DNA of 64,000 bases from OCS116 cluster bacterium AG-390-A19 (GTDB lineage: Bacteria; Pseudomonadota; Alphaproteobacteria; MED-G09): positions 75,616 through 139,615 of the forward strand of contig QCGV01000001.1 in NCBI GenBank assembly GCA_003278145.1, written 5' to 3'. Each line of letters begins with the position of its first letter. Within the stretch, counting starts at the first letter, position 1. Under the pieces are notes generated by a model. It searched no databases and was not told where the DNA came from. It saw only the letters and a list, made by a program, of their open reading frames with translations. This document shows, piece after piece, positions 10,112-19,550 of the stretch. Made by a program: the position numbers and the translations under genes.

Positions 10112-10321
10112 TTAGTCTTCTCTAATTTCTTGATCAATTTGTCTGATATTAACAAAACGTGGTTTTCCTGAACCATTAATACTAAAAGGAGTGCCTTCAA
10201 TTTCTTGAAGCTCAGTCATTGCGTCTTGCATAGATGTTGCTGCGATAGTATTTTGTACCATCTCGCCTTTAACATTCATCCAATCCACTAAGTATCTATA
10301 TGTTGTTTCAATAGGGTTCAA
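10112..10321 (-). CDS. Small conserved-looking protein of unknown function
   Basis: I do not recognise this protein of roughly 69 residues. It contains TTYRYLVDWMNVKGE, then a polar helix (SMQDAMTELQEIEG) and ends in an acidic tail (QIDQEIRED); no signal peptide, membrane segment or cysteine. The start is uncertain: GAGG at 10328-10331 precedes a TTG at 10321 by 6 bases, while an earlier TTG at 10333 overlaps that site. It lies between the P450 gene and the RND operon on the same strand. Reading as a real gene rests on the ribosome site and compact placement. Confidence 0.5.
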   Translation of the reverse strand: MNPIETTYRYLVDWMNVKGEMVQNTIAATSMQDAMTELQEIEGTPFSINGSGKPRFVNIRQIDQEIRED

Positions 10322-10369
10322 TTTCTTCCTCAATTAATTTGGGCCGAGTATTATGCTATAAAATCTCCT

Positions 10370-13300
10370 TTATGTCGAGATTTTGCTAATTTGTCTTTTA
10401 GAAGTCTCTTTAATTTGGCTAATATAGTTTCTAATATCATCACCTATTAAATATAAACAAGGTACAAGAATTAATGTGACTGATGAGGAGAGGGCAACAC
10501 CAAATGATAAAGATATAACAGCAGGTTTTAGAAAATTAGCTTGAACAGATGGTTCTAGCATCATTGGCATCAGGCCAACAAAAGTAGTAATTGAGGTGAT
10601 GACAATTGGCCTAAATCTAGTAACGCCTGACTCCACTATACATTCTAGGATATGCTTTCCACTGCTCTTTAGTCTGTTTATATTATCTACCAATACAAGG
10701 TTATCGTTAACAACAACACCGCAAGCTGCTCCTATTCCCCAATAAGAAATCATCGAGAGTCCTTTACCAAAAATAATATGACCAAGAACAGCTCCGCCAA
10801 AGCCAAATGGAAGTGCAGAAAGAATAATTATTGGTAAAAAGTAAGATCTAAAAGCAATTGATAAAATTGCAAACATTGCGAAAACTGCGATTATTATTAA
10901 ATATTGAATCTCAGCAAAAAACTCGTCTTCTCCTTCAGACTCTCCCCCAAGTCTCCATGACGCACCTGGAAATCTTGTTTTCCACCCAGGAAGGTAATCT
11001 TCCCTTAATTCAGTGAGTATTTGAGTTTTAAAGTCACCTCTAATTTGAGTACTAACTGATGCACTTATTAAACCGTCAATTCTCTCAATCTTTTGAACTC
11101 CAGGGGATTGTTGAATTGATGCGACAGATAAAAATGGAACTTCTCTTCCATCAGGGGTTCTTACTCTAAACTTTGATAAACTCTCCAGAGATCTTCTTAA
11201 TTTCTTTGGATAATGAACCATTACTTTTACATCCTCACCATTTCTAGGAAGTCTTTGTACTTCTTCACCATAATATGCTTGTCTGAGTTGTCTTGAAATT
11301 TCACCAAGTGTTAATCCTAGTTTTTCTGCATTAGGTCTTACTGATATTTGGATTTCTGTAAACGAACTATTTAGACTATTTCTTACATCATAGGTTGCAG
11401 AGTAAGATCTTAAATTATTAATAAAGTCATTTAATGCAGGTATAAGGTCCTCAGATTTTGTTGCGGTAATATTAAAATTAAGATCTGCATCGGTTGGACT
11501 ACGTCCAATATCTTTTGAAACATCGAGACCTTCAGCATCAGGTATATCGCCAATTTTATCTCTAAGAATATCAGCTATTTCTGTTGCTGATGCTTTTCTA
11601 TCGCTTGGAGGATAGAGGTTAAAATATGCTCTTACTGAAGAACCAGTTGCATTAATGTAAGTATTTTCTATGCTATTATCTTTATTTTCATAATATTTTT
11701 CTGTCTCTATTCCTGCATTTTCAATAATTTTTGATACTTCAAGGGTTCTCTCAAAGGGCGATCCATCTGGTAGTTTTACACTTACTAATATTTCATCGTC
11801 TTCGATATTTGGAAGAAATGATTTACTTATCCAGGATGAACCAGAAAAAGTAAAAATAATTATTAAAAAACTGAGAAAAAATGAAATTGTTAAATATCTT
11901 CTTTTTAAAGAAGATATTAATATTGGCATATAATTAATTTTACCAAAATCAACGAGACTTTGAGCAAGTCTTTTTTGAAATTTTGCTAATTTTGATTCAT
12001 TGTTATTTGCTTTTAGGTTTGATAAATGAGAGGGCAGGATACAGAAAGCTTCTAAAAGAGAAAAAGCCAAAGCAAGTAAAACAATGATTGATATATTTTG
12101 AACAAATTGAACCTGCCAGCCTGTTAAAAATAACCAAGGGGCAAAGGCAATCATAGACGTTATAACTGCAAAAAATACTGGTTTTGAAACTAAATAAGCA
12201 CCCATGATTGCTGCATCAGCACCTTCTCGACCCTTCTCATGCTCTGAGTGAATATTCTCACCAACAATTATCGCATCGTCTACAACAATTCCTATGACTA
12301 GAAGGAATGCAAAAAGCGATATTACATTTAATGATACATCGTTTGATGGAAGAAAAATAAATGTTCCAGCAAATGCAGTTAAAATCCCTACAGCACACCA
12401 GAATGCTACAATTGGTCTTAAAAACATCATAAGAACAATAAATACTAGGAATAATCCCCCAAAGGCACTTTTTGAAATTAGCGACATTCTATCTTTATAA
12501 AGGTCAGATGTATCAGACCATAAAGACAGATTGACTCCTTGTTCCATATTTTTCTGTGCATTCGGTAGCCAGTTGTAAACAGCCTCTGATGTCTTAACAA
12601 CATTCATATTATCAGTTGATAGGACTTGAACAAGAAATGATAATTCTCCATTAAATGAGGCTCTTAGATTTTTATCTTCAAAACCATCAACAACTCTAGC
12701 TATATCGGAAACTTTAAGAGTGCCACCATCTGATGTTTGTCTAATTATGATTTTATCAAAATCTTTTTTTGTATCAGCTAAATTTCTTGTGGTTAATTGA
12801 ATGGTACCATTTTCACCCTTAATGCTACCCAAAGATGTGTTAATTGATGATTTTCTGACAGCTTGAGCAACCTGATCAAATGTAACATTATATCGCCTCA
12901 TCGCATTTTCAGAAAGTTCTATTGATATTTCTTCTTTTCTACTTCCTTGAACTTCAACAATATCTACATGATCTAAAAGTGACAGTTCATCTCTTATTTT
13001 TTCTGCTGCTCTATTTAGTTTTTTTTCTGAAGTATTTCCATGAACAGCAAGTGTAACTAAAGGTATTCTAAAGGACTCATCAGAAACTGTTGGAGGTAAA
13101 ACTCCATCTGGTATCGACTCAATTGAATCTACTTTTCGTTTTATATCTTGAATGAGCTTATCAATTCCTGAGCCTGAGGTAGCCTCAACAAGAATTGAGC
13201 CTAAATTTTCTCTAGCAGTTGATGTTATTTTTTTTATTTCCTCTAGATCATTTAGAGACTCTTCAACCCTTACAAGAATTTGATCTTCAATTTCTTTAGG

Positions 13301-13468
13301 TGATGCACCTGGCCATCCATATTTAATTGAAACTACTGGGGCCGTTATTATTGGGAAAACTTCCTTTTCAACCCTAAAAAAATTTAAAATCCCAATAATA
13401 ATTATACTAAACATCAAGAGATTAGCTGCTTTAGAATTTCTTACCCACCATGAAATAATTTTTAACAT
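10370..13468 (-). CDS. RND-family efflux pump, inner-membrane permease
   Basis: Proton-driven export pump subunit of 1032 residues, the expected size for a trimeric RND permease. The N-terminus has the first membrane helix and the family motif GWPGASPKEIEDQI. The paired aspartates for proton relay are in GIVVDDAIIVGENIHSE near residue 400, and a second half-repeat starts near residue 520 with further membrane helices near the end. It is the last gene of a three-gene operon, 5 bases after the adaptor. It resembles the broad multidrug/HAE-type permeases; heavy-metal signatures are not evident. The exported compound is unknown. Confidence 0.93.
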   Translation of the reverse strand: MLKIISWWVRNSKAANLLMFSIIIIGILNFFRVEKEVFPIITAPVVSIKYGWPGASPKEIEDQILVRVEESLNDLEEIKKITSTARENLGSILVEATSGSGIDKLIQDIKRKVDSIESIPDGVLPPTVSDESFRIPLVTLAVHGNTSEKKLNRAAEKIRDELSLLDHVDIVEVQGSRKEEISIELSENAMRRYNVTFDQVAQAVRKSSINTSLGSIKGENGTIQLTTRNLADTKKDFDKIIIRQTSDGGTLKVSDIARVVDGFEDKNLRASFNGELSFLVQVLSTDNMNVVKTSEAVYNWLPNAQKNMEQGVNLSLWSDTSDLYKDRMSLISKSAFGGLFLVFIVLMMFLRPIVAFWCAVGILTAFAGTFIFLPSNDVSLNVISLFAFLLVIGIVVDDAIIVGENIHSEHEKGREGADAAIMGAYLVSKPVFFAVITSMIAFAPWLFLTGWQVQFVQNISIIVLLALAFSLLEAFCILPSHLSNLKANNNESKLAKFQKRLAQSLVDFGKINYMPILISSLKRRYLTISFFLSFLIIIFTFSGSSWISKSFLPNIEDDEILVSVKLPDGSPFERTLEVSKIIENAGIETEKYYENKDNSIENTYINATGSSVRAYFNLYPPSDRKASATEIADILRDKIGDIPDAEGLDVSKDIGRSPTDADLNFNITATKSEDLIPALNDFINNLRSYSATYDVRNSLNSSFTEIQISVRPNAEKLGLTLGEISRQLRQAYYGEEVQRLPRNGEDVKVMVHYPKKLRRSLESLSKFRVRTPDGREVPFLSVASIQQSPGVQKIERIDGLISASVSTQIRGDFKTQILTELREDYLPGWKTRFPGASWRLGGESEGEDEFFAEIQYLIIIAVFAMFAILSIAFRSYFLPIIILSALPFGFGGAVLGHIIFGKGLSMISYWGIGAACGVVVNDNLVLVDNINRLKSSGKHILECIVESGVTRFRPIVITSITTFVGLMPMMLEPSVQANFLKPAVISLSFGVALSSSVTLILVPCLYLIGDDIRNYISQIKETSKRQISKIST

Positions 13469-13473
13469 TTAAG

Positions 13474-14652
13474 CTACCCATCAATATTTTTGTTTAACAA
13501 AATTGGTTTAAGAGCCATTCCAGTTTTTGCATTATTCAGAGGTGAAACAACCACTCTTTCTCCTTCAGAAATTTCTCCTTTAATAATGACATAATCGTTT
13601 TCTGTTCCAAGTACTTCTATTTTTCTTATTTCTAGGTTATCACTCGCGTTAATAATATATATATCTGAATTATTATTAATTGCAGAGTTAGGAACTAAAA
13701 AACCGTCTTTAATTGTTTTACCTTCAATTACAGCATCAACAAACATTCCTATGGCAAGTGGAGGGGACTGTTGGTATGGATTAACAACCTCAGCATAAAC
13801 ATATACTAACCTTGTTAAGGGATCAATTGAACCAGCAGTTCTAACAATTCTACCTGTCCATTCAGAATTTTTATTTGAGACTAAGGAATAAAAATTAACC
13901 TTTGGACCTGAAAATGTCCTTTCTTCTTCATAAGCCAACGGCAAACCTAAATAAGATAATTCAGTATCGGTTAGTGGCAATGCTATTAGAACCTCTTCAG
14001 TTGAAAACGCGGTTGCAAGAATGCTCCCTGTTCCGACAAATTGACCTACCCCTGTCTTTTTTTGACGAATTATTCCTTGAAATGGAAGTTTAACAACAGT
14101 TCTTTCTAAGTTTAGTTTTGCTTTTTCTAAATCTGCTAATGCTGCTTTTTCTGCAGCTTCAGCCTCTTTAAGTTGAGGTATCCTTAAGGTAAGAGGGCTT
14201 GCTTCACCGATTCCAAGTTCTTCCCAGTCATTCTTGGCAAGTTCACTTTCAGCTATTTCTCTTTCTAATAATTTACTAGCTTGAGCAACTCTAGATTCAG
14301 CTGAAATTACAGCTAATTTATAATCTCTATCATCAATCCAGACTAGGGGTGATCCAGCCTTAATAATTCCTCCATCAACAAATTCGTCAGCAGCTCTAAC
14401 AATTTGTCCAGAAACTTGAGAGATCAAATTAATTTCATTTAAAGGCCTAACTTCTCCATTGGTTAAAATCTTAAGCGTTATATCTTTTTTTGAAATAACT
14501 TCATAAAATACTGGTGTAGGTTTAGGCAGCTCAATACCCTTTTGGGGTTTAGGGCTCGATATTGATATTACAAACGCAAAAAATGAACCAATTAGAATAA
14601 TTAATATGGGAGCTATTCTTGAACCGATAATATATTGGAATAATCTTCTCAT
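13474..14652 (-). CDS. RND efflux periplasmic adaptor (membrane fusion protein)
   Basis: Links the RND permease to the outer-membrane channel. It has 392 residues: one N-terminal membrane anchor (about residues 10-30), then a biotinyl-lipoyl-like half motif (EVRPLNEINLISQVSGQI), an alpha-helical hairpin rich in Ala/Glu/Lys (about 115-190) and the second lipoyl half (VKLPFQGIIRQKKTGVGQFV). The beta-barrel domain follows. It is directly adjacent to both partners in an outer channel-adaptor-permease order. No lipobox is visible, so it is probably anchored by the N-terminal helix. Confidence 0.92.
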   Translation of the reverse strand: MRRLFQYIIGSRIAPILIILIGSFFAFVISISSPKPQKGIELPKPTPVFYEVISKKDITLKILTNGEVRPLNEINLISQVSGQIVRAADEFVDGGIIKAGSPLVWIDDRDYKLAVISAESRVAQASKLLEREIAESELAKNDWEELGIGEASPLTLRIPQLKEAEAAEKAALADLEKAKLNLERTVVKLPFQGIIRQKKTGVGQFVGTGSILATAFSTEEVLIALPLTDTELSYLGLPLAYEEERTFSGPKVNFYSLVSNKNSEWTGRIVRTAGSIDPLTRLVYVYAEVVNPYQQSPPLAIGMFVDAVIEGKTIKDGFLVPNSAINNNSDIYIINASDNLEIRKIEVLGTENDYVIIKGEISEGERVVVSPLNNAKTGMALKPILLNKNIDG

Positions 14653-16065
14653 TTAATTTTTTCCATAAACTGGTGTTGCAATAGCCATATACATTTTAAT
14701 TCTATTTGTAAGCCTTAATCTTTTTGCATTTATTAGTAAACTTTCAGAGTTAAGACGCCTTGATTGAGCGTTAAGTAATTCAAAAATTGTACTTAATCCT
14801 CTATTATATTGATCTAAGGTCAATTCTTCTGCTGCCTTAGACTCCTCAAAGGCTTTACTTATAGCAATTTCTCTCTTTGTTAAAGTTTCTTCCGCAGCTA
14901 TCGCATTTTCTGCTTCTTGAGCAGCTGCTAATAAAGCTTGAGCATAAGTTTCTAAAATCGCTTCTAATTGTGCTTTCTTAATTTTAGAATTTGCTATTCT
15001 TCTACCGCCCTGAAAGATACTTTGTGTAATTGATCCCACTATTGAACCCGCTAGCCTATCTGGTTCAAGTGCGTCAGACCAATTATCTTCTAAAGTATTC
15101 CATTGAGCATTTAGTGAAACGCTTGGAAGGAAAGCTAATCTTGTTGAAGTAAGTTGAAGACCAGCAGATTCAATTTGCGCTTCCAAGGATCGAATATCAG
15201 GTCTCAAAGGGAGCCTTTCTGCAGGAGTTCCAATGTTTGGATTTTGTGGAATTGATGGCAGATCCCCTGGTACAATATTTGCTTCTGGATACCTTCCTAT
15301 AATGACTTCTAAAGTTCTTGCGGTTTCATTGAAAATTTGTTGTTTATTAATAAGATCAGCTCTTGTAGACTCAACCTCAGAACGTGCCAGTCTCAAATCT
15401 CTGCTTTGTGCAATCCCTTTTATGTATCTATTTTCTACTTTCTTGAGGGTGCTTATTCTAGTTTCAAGATTTCTCTCAGCTAAATCCCTTTGTAATTTTG
15501 CCTCTGAAAACAGATACCATGATTGAGCTGTTAAACCTGCTATAGATAGTCTTGCAAATTCTAGATCAGCTTCTGCAGATTCAAGATCTTTATATGTGGA
15601 TCTTGATTGCCTGGATAGCTTTCCCCAAATATCTACTTCCCAATTTAATTGAACCCCCAGACTATCTTGATAAGCGTAAACCCTCTCTGGATTATTCTGA
15701 TTATCAATAATCACTGATGACTGAATTCTTGAAACATTTGTTCCTATTGTTGGCAGTAAAGGTGCAATAGAGGCTCTTGACGATGCTCTTGCTATATCTA
15801 ATCTACTAGAAGCAATTTTTAAGTCTTTATTATTTTCAAGAGCTTCTGAAATTAATTTTAGTAATTCTTCATCATTAAAAGTTTCAGCCCATCCATCAAT
15901 CTCTTTCAAAGACTGATATGATGAAGACCAATCAGAAGGAAGAGATGGCAGATCTCTATCATATTTTTCCTTTGTAGTTGAACACCCTGATAATAAGAAA
16001 AGAAATAGAGTTAAGAAAATTTTCATAGTAAAAAGAACATTATTTTTATTATTTTCTATTGTCAT
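14653..16065 (-). CDS. TolC/NodT-type outer-membrane efflux lipoprotein
   Basis: Outer-membrane channel of the tripartite efflux system, up to 470 residues. A hydrophobic stretch ends in FLLSGCSTT, a lipobox with the acylated cysteine around residue 28. Two OEP repeats follow, the second with RPDIRSLEAQIESAG near residue 277, typical of NodT lipoproteins. The start shown gives a long pre-signal segment; an in-frame ATG at 16026 would give a compact signal peptide, but neither has a clear ribosome site. It is the first gene of the minus-strand operon; its stop abuts the adaptor start. Confidence 0.92.
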   Translation of the reverse strand: MTIENNKNNVLFTMKIFLTLFLFLLSGCSTTKEKYDRDLPSLPSDWSSSYQSLKEIDGWAETFNDEELLKLISEALENNKDLKIASSRLDIARASSRASIAPLLPTIGTNVSRIQSSVIIDNQNNPERVYAYQDSLGVQLNWEVDIWGKLSRQSRSTYKDLESAEADLEFARLSIAGLTAQSWYLFSEAKLQRDLAERNLETRISTLKKVENRYIKGIAQSRDLRLARSEVESTRADLINKQQIFNETARTLEVIIGRYPEANIVPGDLPSIPQNPNIGTPAERLPLRPDIRSLEAQIESAGLQLTSTRLAFLPSVSLNAQWNTLEDNWSDALEPDRLAGSIVGSITQSIFQGGRRIANSKIKKAQLEAILETYAQALLAAAQEAENAIAAEETLTKREIAISKAFEESKAAEELTLDQYNRGLSTIFELLNAQSRRLNSESLLINAKRLRLTNRIKMYMAIATPVYGKN

Positions 16066-16096
16066 TAAAGAGCCTAAAGTAGAATCGTAATAATAA

Positions 16097-16110
16097 TAAC
16101 ATTTTTGTTA
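16097..16110. promoter_or_regulatory. Inverted repeat TAACA-N4-TGTTA upstream of the RND operon
   Basis: Arms TAACA and TGTTA flank four T residues, 32 bases upstream of the efflux operon start and 131 bases before the divergent MaoC gene. Placement is right for an operator of the efflux operon, but arms of 5 bases are short for such AT-rich DNA. Chance occurrence is quite possible. Confidence 0.25.
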
Positions 16111-16240
16111 GGATGTTTACGAATTAATAAAAATTAATATTACATTTCATATACTTTTATATAATTTTTTATATCAATAGTATGTATTATAAATATATAT
16201 AGAAGAACTTAGTTTCAGTTTATTTATAAGAGGATTAAAA

Positions 16241-16762
16241 ATGATTAAGAATTCAAAAGAAATTGGTCCAAATCATTACAGAGAAACTTTCGGTAGGTAC
16301 TTTGAAGATTTTCAAGTTGGAGATGTTTATGATCATAGACCTGGAAAAACTGTAACAGAATATGATAACCATTTATTTACACTTATGACATTAAACACTC
16401 ACCCACTCCATTTTGATTCCGAATATGGAAAAGCGACTGAATTTGGTAAAAATTTAGTTGTTTCAACTTATACTTTATCTTTATTAATTGGTATGAGTGT
16501 CTCAGATTGTAGCCAAAAAGCAATTGCCAATTTAGGTATGGATGATGTTAAATTTCCATCGCCAGTATTTTATGGCGATACAATCTATGGTTCTTCAGAA
16601 GTTTTAGAAAAGAGAGAATCAAAATCAAGGAAAGGTCAAGGAATTGTTAAAATAAAGACAACAGGCACTAACCAAAAAAATGAAATTATATGTACCTTTA
16701 TAAGACAAATACTTATACCCGGTAAGGGAAATGCTGTAGAGGATAAAGTTGAACAATATTAG
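16241..16762 (+). CDS. MaoC-family hot-dog dehydratase
   Basis: Probable (R)-specific enoyl-CoA hydratase or a mesaconyl-type hydratase, 173 residues, one hot-dog domain. The N-terminus reads GRYFEDFQVGDVYDH, the usual beginning of stand-alone MaoC proteins, followed by THPLHFDSEYGKATEFGKNLV, which aligns with the D-x(4)-H active-site region, although here Asp and His are arranged as H-FDSEY. An AAGAGGA ribosome site lies 6-10 bases upstream. It opens a plus-strand run that continues, with a 14-base overlap, into an exported amidohydrolase. The substrate is unknown. Confidence 0.85.
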   Translation: MIKNSKEIGPNHYRETFGRYFEDFQVGDVYDHRPGKTVTEYDNHLFTLMTLNTHPLHFDSEYGKATEFGKNLVVSTYTLSLLIGMSVSDCSQKAIANLGMDDVKFPSPVFYGDTIYGSSEVLEKRESKSRKGQGIVKIKTTGTNQKNEIICTFIRQILIPGKGNAVEDKVEQY

Positions 16763-18059
16763 ATATAAAAAATTTTTATTAATTTTAATTTCTATTATCT
16801 CATTAGGTCCTATTAGCTCTAATGCGTTAGCAAAATATAATATTGATGAGATTGTCAATTTATATAAATTTCTTCACTCTAATCCGGAGCTTTCTTGGCA
16901 AGAAGATAAAACTGCGAGTCATCTTGCAGATATTCTTGAGACTGATGGTTATGAAGTAACAAGAGGGGTTGGTAAAAAAGGCGTTGTTGCAATTCTAGAA
17001 AACGGTAGGGGTCCAACCTTGATGATAAGAGCTGATATGGATGCTCTGCCTGTTAAAGAAAAGACCAATCTTAAATATGCGTCTAAAGTGAGACAAATAA
17101 ATAGATTTGGTAAAGAGGTTCCAGTAATGCATGCTTGCGGACATGATATACATATGTCTGTACTGATTGGGACAGCAAAAAATTTGATTTCTATGAAGGA
17201 TAGTTGGTCTGGAACGCTTATGTTAGTCCTTCAGCCAGCTGAAGAAGTTGGCCAGGGTTCGCTAGCTATGTTAGAAGATGGCCTTTTTGAAAGATTTCCT
17301 AGACCCGATTTTAATTTAGCTCTTCATGTAGGTGGAATGGGCCCTGCAGGAACTATTGGTTATCAATTGGGTTATGCAATGGCAAATGTTGATAGTGTTG
17401 ATATAATTGTGAATGGTGTAGGAGGTCATGGAGCTTACCCTCATACAACAATTGATCCAATAGTATTAGCTTCCCAAATTGTTTTATCGTTACAAACAAT
17501 CGTAAGTAGAAAAATTGATCCTCTTGAACCAGCTGTTGTGACAGTTGGTTCTATTCATGGTGGGCTTAAGCATAATATTATTTCAGAGGAAGTAAGACTA
17601 CAATTAACATTGAGATCTTACAGCGATGAAGTCCGAGAAAAAACTATCGATGAAATAAAAAAAATTGTTAAAGGACTGGGTATTGCAGCAGGTTTGCCAG
17701 AGAGTAAAATGCCTAAAGTTTTGTTAAAGGATGAGTATACACCAGCATTATATAATGATCCTGAGTTTTCAAGAAAAGTTTTGAGTTTTATAAGTAAAGA
17801 AATTGGTGATGAAAATGTTAGTGAAATATCAGCTGTTATGGGTGGAGAAGATTTTGCTAGATACGGAAGACAAGATCCAAAAATACCAAGTTTATTGTTT
17901 TGGCTAGGGGGAACATCAAAGGAAGATTGGAAAAAATATCAAAATAATGAAATCGAATTGGTTTCTATTCATTCTCCTTTTTTTGCACCTGATCCTAAAC
18001 CCACAATTACAACTGGAATAAAAGCAATGTCAGCATCCGCTCTTGGATTATTAAAATAA
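16749..18059 (+). CDS. Exported M20 family metal-dependent amidohydrolase
   Basis: Di-zinc hydrolase of the hippuricase/aminoacylase (M20D) type, 436 residues, cleaving an N-acyl amino acid or similar amide. Metal-binding motifs: IRADMDALPVKE, HACGHDIHMS (near residue 128), QPAEEVGQGS with the catalytic Glu pair, and VGGHGAYPH in the dimerisation lid. The N-terminus (YKKFLLILISIISLGPISSNALA) is a signal peptide, so the enzyme acts in the periplasm. The start is a TTG at 16749 with AGAGGA 5 bases upstream, overlapping the preceding gene by 14 bases. No ATG would keep the signal peptide. Confidence 0.9.
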   Translation: MNNIRYKKFLLILISIISLGPISSNALAKYNIDEIVNLYKFLHSNPELSWQEDKTASHLADILETDGYEVTRGVGKKGVVAILENGRGPTLMIRADMDALPVKEKTNLKYASKVRQINRFGKEVPVMHACGHDIHMSVLIGTAKNLISMKDSWSGTLMLVLQPAEEVGQGSLAMLEDGLFERFPRPDFNLALHVGGMGPAGTIGYQLGYAMANVDSVDIIVNGVGGHGAYPHTTIDPIVLASQIVLSLQTIVSRKIDPLEPAVVTVGSIHGGLKHNIISEEVRLQLTLRSYSDEVREKTIDEIKKIVKGLGIAAGLPESKMPKVLLKDEYTPALYNDPEFSRKVLSFISKEIGDENVSEISAVMGGEDFARYGRQDPKIPSLLFWLGGTSKEDWKKYQNNEIELVSIHSPFFAPDPKPTITTGIKAMSASALGLLK

Positions 18060-18069
18060 GGAAAAAATT

Positions 18070-18840
18070 ATGAAATCAATATTTAATTTAGATGGAAAAG
18101 TGGCTTTAGTTACTGGTGGAGGTAGTGGTTTGGGAGCTTCTATAGCATTAACATTATCAAAGTCAGGAGCAAAAGTTGCTTTAGCTGCTCGAAGGAAGGA
18201 TAAACTTAGAGAAACTGAAGATCTTATTAAAGAATCGGGAGGTATAGCAGAGATCTATGACCTAGATGTGTCTGATGAAAATAATGTTAAATCATGTTTA
18301 AATTCTATCATTTCTAGTTTGGGTGAAATAGACATCTTAGTTAATAATGCTGGGACCACTACAGTAGGTTCTATAGATGGAACAACTTCTGATGAATGGG
18401 ATTTAGTAATAAATACAAATTTAAGAGGCCCGTGGTTTCTGGCAAAAGAGTGGGTTTCCAGCAGAAGAAAAAAAAATATTAAGGGTGGAAATGTTTTAAA
18501 TATTTCTTCAATTTGCGGAGAAGCTGCTCAAAAAGGAAATGGAGTATATTGTGTTTCAAAAGCAGGCTTATCTCACTTAACCAGGCAAATGGCTCTTGAA
18601 TGGGCAAAATACTCAATAAGAGTTAATGCTTTAGCACCTGGATATATGCGCTCTGATATTAATAAGGATTTTATTGATTCCGATATGAGCAATGATATGA
18701 TTAATAGAATCCCTATGAGAAGGGTTGGGGATTTTAGTGAAATGGATGGTCCATTATTACTTTTAGTAAGTGATGCTGGTTCGTACATTACTGGAGAAAC
18801 TATTATAGCAGATGGAGGTCATCTGCTTAGAGAGATATAA
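18070..18840 (+). CDS. SDR family oxidoreductase (classical)
   Basis: Short-chain dehydrogenase of 256 residues, probably NAD(P)-dependent on a hydroxy or keto substrate. Seen: cofactor motif VTGGGSGLGASIAL, NNAG in LVNNAGTTT, the catalytic serine in NISSICG, and a normal YCVSK catalytic pair. It resembles gluconate 5-dehydrogenase and 3-oxoacyl reductase-like members (KSGAKVALAARRKDKL suggests NADP preference). It lies 10 bases after the amidohydrolase and is followed one base later by a DsbA-like isomerase, so the genes are probably cotranscribed. Confidence 0.88.
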   Translation: MKSIFNLDGKVALVTGGGSGLGASIALTLSKSGAKVALAARRKDKLRETEDLIKESGGIAEIYDLDVSDENNVKSCLNSIISSLGEIDILVNNAGTTTVGSIDGTTSDEWDLVINTNLRGPWFLAKEWVSSRRKKNIKGGNVLNISSICGEAAQKGNGVYCVSKAGLSHLTRQMALEWAKYSIRVNALAPGYMRSDINKDFIDSDMSNDMINRIPMRRVGDFSEMDGPLLLLVSDAGSYITGETIIADGGHLLREI

Positions 18841-18841
18841 A

Positions 18842-19429
18842 ATGGTAAAAAATATTGAATTTCACTTTGATTTTGGAAGCCCTACAGCCTACTTGGCGTT
18901 CACACAACTAAAGATAATTGCCGAGAGAAATAAAACTAAAATTGAGTACTTCCCTATTTTACTTGGAGGGGTTTTTAAGGCTACAGGGAATAATCCACCT
19001 GCCTCAGTTCCTGCAAAAGGAAAATATATGATGATTGATCTCCAAAGATTTGCTGATAAGTATGGAGTTCCTTATGAGAGAAATCCGTATTTTCCAGTTA
19101 ACACTCTTACTTTGATGAGAGGAGCTGTTTCATATCAAGATGATGGCGATTTTATAAAATATACAGAAGTTATGTTCAAAAATATGTGGATAGAACCAAA
19201 AAATCTTAATGATGAAGATGAACTTAAAAAAGTACTTATTGAAAATAATTTTGATGTTGATGACTTTATCAGAAGAACTACAGATCAAAATGTTAAAGAT
19301 AAATTAATTTCCAATACTGAGAATGCTGTTAAAAAAGGTGTTTTTGGTGCTCCAACTATTTTTGTTGGTGATCAAATGTTTTTTGGGCAAGATAGAATGG
19401 AATTTATAGAAGAATATCTAAATAACTGA
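18842..19429 (+). CDS. DsbA-fold 2-hydroxychromene-2-carboxylate isomerase-like protein
   Basis: Thioredoxin-fold, GST-kappa-like protein of 195 residues. The N-terminal FHFDFGSPTAYLAFTQL carries the serine in the position typical of HCCA isomerases, in place of a CxxC pair, and the C-terminus has FGAPTIFVGDQMFFGQDRME. HCCA isomerases take part in naphthalene-type ring degradation and use glutathione. I chose the ATG at 18842, one base after the SDR stop with GAGAGAT as a ribosome site inside that gene's end. The real substrate may be any glutathione adduct; aromatic-ring genes nearby make an aromatic role plausible. Confidence 0.87.
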   Translation: MVKNIEFHFDFGSPTAYLAFTQLKIIAERNKTKIEYFPILLGGVFKATGNNPPASVPAKGKYMMIDLQRFADKYGVPYERNPYFPVNTLTLMRGAVSYQDDGDFIKYTEVMFKNMWIEPKNLNDEDELKKVLIENNFDVDDFIRRTTDQNVKDKLISNTENAVKKGVFGAPTIFVGDQMFFGQDRMEFIEEYLNN

Positions 19430-19492
19430 TTTTAAAAGATATTTATCTTAAAAAAACCTCAAATATAAAAAAAATTATTAATTTTCAAAAGT

Positions 19493-19508
19493 TGGTATTG
19501 AAATTGCT
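19493..19508 (+). promoter_or_regulatory. Sigma-54 (RpoN) -24/-12 promoter for the porin-amt operon
   Basis: The sequence TTGGTATTGAAATTGC contains the invariant GG (19494-19495) and GC (19506-19507) exactly 10 bases apart, with TTGC at -12. This is the RpoN promoter geometry (TGGCAC-N5-TTGC family; the -24 element here is TGGTAT). The -12 element is 44 bases before the TorF-type gene. An ammonium-transporter operon is a classic RpoN/NtrC target, which supports the match. I saw no clear NtrC-binding palindrome upstream. Confidence 0.7.
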
Positions 19509-19515
19509 TATTAAT

Positions 19516-19531
19516 ATTGCGATTTCGCAAT
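19516..19531 (+). promoter_or_regulatory. 7-bp inverted repeat at the expected transcription start
   Basis: ATTGCGA-TT-TCGCAAT is a perfect inverted repeat starting 9 bases after the -12 GC, so it spans the likely transcription start and early leader of the porin-amt mRNA. It could be a repressor site or a 5'-end hairpin, though a 2-base loop is too tight for a full RNA stem. It has no U-run and is not a terminator. Confidence 0.4.
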
Positions 19532-19550
19532 TAACTAATTGGAGGTTTAA

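Noticed and set aside
16625-16858. Minus-strand reading frame of 77 codons
   Set aside because: It overlaps the MaoC and M20 genes, which have clear domain motifs; it has no recognisable domain.
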